Part shown: in pieces, positions 62,901-64,000 of the stretch | Layout: each line of letters opens with the position of its first letter | How positions within the stretch are numbered: position 1 is the first letter of the stretch | From: Ruminococcus sp. | GTDB lineage: Bacteria > Bacillota > Clostridia > Oscillospirales > Acutalibacteraceae | Length of the DNA stretch: 64,000 nt | Reading direction: 5' to 3' | Assembly: GCA_017473555.1 (NCBI GenBank) | Contig: JAFUKO010000101.1 | Span: 1 to 64,000 of the forward strand | The notes under the pieces: model-generated | The model's input: only the letters and a program-made list of their open reading frames with translations | Told to the model about the DNA's origin: nothing | The model's database searches: none | Translations under genes and position numbers: made by a program

Positions 62901-63499
62901 GTGAGGGTGTTAACTTCAAAGAGAACTGTACTCTCAGTAGAGAGTGTAAGTTTTGCGTTGTCACCGCTTGGTACAGACCATGTCCAGTCAGCAACCGCAA
63001 ATTTGTACTCGTGAGCACCTGCAGGCAGAGTCTTTATAAGAGAGAAGTTATTGTCGCCTGTTGAGGTCATCAGGTTTTCTGCGTTTGCAGGCCACATCTC
63101 GCCATCAAAAGAACCTCTTAAGTAAACATCAGCACTAGGAGCTGCCATAATCTTAGCGCTCTGAGTATATGTCGAAGGGTTCATATTAAACTGAACCATA
63201 GCTGGCTCTGCGAGTTTAAGAGTGGCGTCCTGACTTGGTACAGACCAGGACCAGTCCTGTACAGCTATTTTGTACTGGTGGGTACCAGCCTGTAAAGAAA
63301 CTGTGATGGAGTATGTACCGTTACCGTTGTCGGTGAGGATATACTCATCCAAAGCTTCCCAGCCATTGAAAGTTCCTCTTAAGTAGTATGTTGTAGCGGC
63401 AGACGTTGAAAGTGGCACTATCATAAGGGATGCCAGCAGTAATGTCAGCGTGAGCACAACCGCAACTACTTTGTGTAGCAAAGGTTTTGATTGTTTCAT
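59966..63499 (-). CDS. Secreted dockerin-bearing six-hairpin glycosidase with starch-binding-like modules
   Basis: About 1177 aa. Signal peptide (1-34, ending STSAA); two tandem modules of about 85 residues (YYLRGTFNGW... and VYLRGSFDG..., each with AGTHQYKIAV/AGAHEYKFAV and WSVPS), like the X25/CBM48-type modules of pullulanases; a linker domain; an (alpha/alpha)6 catalytic region (about 410-800) with KVWTRDTAMACEFSL, CGLDWRSQTYPDW and HNRGVWPGWEAQLMLAG; an Ig-like domain; a CBM35-like module (about 948-1100, starting IKIEAENCTL); and a type I dockerin (about 1107-1172) with GDADCNDGVDIMDCTTIQL and DVDADGFTNIMDVTNIQ. The WTRDT block recalls GH133/GH15-type enzymes, so alpha-glucan is a plausible substrate, but the family is not certain. 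ATG 63499 has CGGAGG at 8 nt. Confidence 0.82.
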   Translation of the reverse strand: MKQSKPLLHKVVAVVLTLTLLLASLMIVPLSTSAATTYYLRGTFNGWEALDEYILTDNGNGTYSITVSLQAGTHQYKIAVQDWSWSVPSQDATLKLAEPAMVQFNMNPSTYTQSAKIMAAPSADVYLRGSFDGEMWPANAENLMTSTGDNNFSLIKTLPAGAHEYKFAVADWTWSVPSGDNAKLTLSTESTVLFEVNTLTGLNAATVISGDTKNFYKFDEPQENITIQSAWGDHADQVLCERDGKLSYISINDANIANANTTWNFIPSDDPQICYIQNAKTGNYIYISENGEVCTKDSADNECGWYVDNSTGKYRILNVGAELAAVNIEKQNGYAHAGNLPAFYLSTQFDIDLDYVYPYSYTLSPDGIVDTKGTVTVNSPTSMTSTTSGTAKTWNQVKDTSDMPQFLAPNTPLAEAVYNLSMEETVINKFESEFGTAFYTGETWRKVWTRDTAMACEFSLAAIYPEISLNCAKEKVVHFNGFKVFEEDTGTGGSYPVSTDKIITYLSVWEIYLSTGDESVLEYFYDICLSNIKQDYNTVWDSESGLMKGETCGLDWRSQTYPDWMGNEVEESLANIAEGKATSVNMIYLGVLQRMIKTAEILGKEDTEYLQAKYDALYKAVTERLWHDELGCYAAWEYPSYMGSPLPYKIDCIANGYALWFNIGTQEQLDSIAENYPLVTYGANVVYPNKQGELEHKDRVYHNRGVWPGWEAQLMLAGAEHGYDLLSEEIWNSCITAAATSLVNKEVVDFTTGEGIHVNHQLWSIAATLSGYYKVLFGMIYDTDGITFEPYIPEWMKGPFYLNDYTYCDATVDLTLEGEGSVIQSIVVNGENVGTSYTLPFGASGNYEIVITVADTDEEVETVNLNDEKNHVICPKMPVAKLSGNTLTWGAQSGCTYKVWTGSEYVDCSTNSYTIDPSVYGAYSVVVVSKDGVWSEMSRPVVVSPSRIKIEAENCTLKNLTKATASGKSVVTDVFSANLERALTINVDIKEAGQYVFFACYNDYSSNDPTSCSNAAIRSVFVDGTDVGALVFPVVNYDFQTSTHLLLQLTEGTHEIVVKFDRDNYYDSNMTHDSHTYGSEQYRPDNSVQYDYFVLDKADNICTPFEKYLLGDADCNDGVDIMDCTTIQLALAALNPSPYSEKAADVDADGFTNIMDVTNIQRYLAQFDDGYGIGTYK

Positions 63500-63529
63500 A
63501 TAGTTATACCTCCGTATATTGATGTGTCC

Positions 63530-63558
63530 ATTATACAATTTTTATATGTCATTTGCAA
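63530..63558 (-). promoter_or_regulatory. Sigma-A promoter for the dockerin glycosidase
   Basis: On the minus strand TTGCAA (63553-63558), a 17-bp spacer and a perfect TATAAT (63530-63535), about 30 bp before the start. Confidence 0.72.
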
Positions 63559-63704
63559 TAGATTTTGTGAAATATGAAGACTGTTTTTTTATAAAATGCA
63601 CGAAAAAGCCTGTTTTATCTAAAAAAGCAGGTATAGTATAGGTCGTTTGTGTCGGTGATTTGTTTTATGCAGTGGTAATGGCTATCAATTGAATATAAAT
63701 TTGC

Positions 63705-63741
63705 ATATAACAAAACGCCCGCCGATAATTTCGACGGGCGT
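63705..63741 (-). terminator. Terminator of the NhaC-type gene
   Basis: ACGCCCGTCGA and TCGGCGGGCGT (63715-63741 on the map) pair with one G-U, followed on the minus strand by TTTGTT. Confidence 0.85.
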
Positions 63742-63760
63742 AAAAAACTGAGTCTACTGA

Positions 63761-64000
63761 TTATTTAGCAGAGCTGTAGTCCTTGTTTTTTGTCATAGTC
63801 TTAATAACAAAGAGAGTTACAACAGTTAATACTACACCGATTGGAAGTACGATGTACCAGCTCTGGATGAATCCTGCTAAGATGTAGCAGACAAATGATA
63901 AAGCTGCTACTGTAATAGCATAAGGTATCTGTGTTGAAACGTGGTTTAGGTGGTCACACTGAGCACCTGCTGATGACATAATTGTTGTATCAGAAATTGG
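63761..64000 (-). CDS. NhaC-type Na+/H+ antiporter, C-terminal fragment (cut by window edge)
   Basis: The frame is open to the edge: PISDTTIMSSAGAQCDHLNH precedes and includes an internal ATG, so the real start lies beyond position 64000. The PISDTTI-SSAGA-CDH block is typical of the NhaC family. Two membrane helices and a short basic tail follow. About 79 residues are visible. Likely role: sodium/proton exchange. Confidence 0.85.
   Translation of the reverse strand, partial: PISDTTIMSSAGAQCDHLNHVSTQIPYAITVAALSFVCYILAGFIQSWYIVLPIGVVLTVVTLFVIKTMTKNKDYSSAK

Overview
The window is a Firmicutes chromosome segment of moderate GC. Strong AAGGAGG ribosome sites, a CIRCE/HrcA heat-shock operon, a SpoVAE-type sporulation protein, an Rnf complex, and dockerin and cohesin-like proteins beside starch/glycogen enzymes fit an anaerobic gut member of Oscillospiraceae. 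Ruminococcus bromii or a close relative is my best guess. That guess rests on the dockerin/starch combination, not on a species marker.

Layout. 1-8100 (minus strand): valS, then a four-gene operon for a Gld-type ABC exporter (ATPase, permease, GldG-like, DUF4340). 8100-8740: a gene-free stretch with a purine-rich satellite. 8740-13860 (minus): rnfC-D-G-E-A-B, with an extra 31-codon ORF between rnfA and rnfB that resembles the RnfB membrane anchor. 14000-16200: lone spoVAE, a 50-aa membrane protein, a block of intergenic repeats, rpsT and two small membrane proteins. 16400-21350: hrcA-grpE-dnaK-dnaJ behind a perfect CIRCE. 21350-27900: a YozG/YoaS-like pair, prmA, mrp, a PH-domain protein, mtnN, rsmE and a CinA-type amidase. 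28000-31860: malQ-glgP. 32020-33730: a secreted protein with a cohesin-like domain and FN3 repeats. 33810-40740: rimP-nusA-ylxR-ylxQ-infB-rbfA-nrnA-truB behind a strong promoter and a leader terminator. 40760-51420: ogg, several conserved unknowns, and a marR-ABC-ABC-adh-LOG operon with a clear MarR-type operator. 51590-59890: diacylglycerol kinase, membrane pyrophosphatase, a large dockerin protein with duplicated modules, a 55-aa protein and a Ca/Na antiporter. 59960-63500: a large secreted six-hairpin glycosidase with a C-terminal dockerin. The right edge cuts an NhaC-type antiporter.

How the genes fit together. The cohesin-like protein, the two dockerin proteins and malQ-glgP outline extracellular capture and breakdown of alpha-glucan followed by cytoplasmic maltodextrin use. 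Rnf, the membrane pyrophosphatase and two cation antiporters make an ion-gradient economy typical of fermenters.

The most unusual signal is a dispersed intergenic repeat of about 155 bp (after valS, near rpsT, after prmA, after mrp). It sits sense to the upstream gene, usually starting at its stop codon, and folds into one long hairpin. Its helices differ in sequence between copies but stay paired, including a conserved 2-nt bulge. A second repeat type with a GAGG-TGCACAG-CCCTC hairpin shares its boundary sequences and stands in tandem with it.
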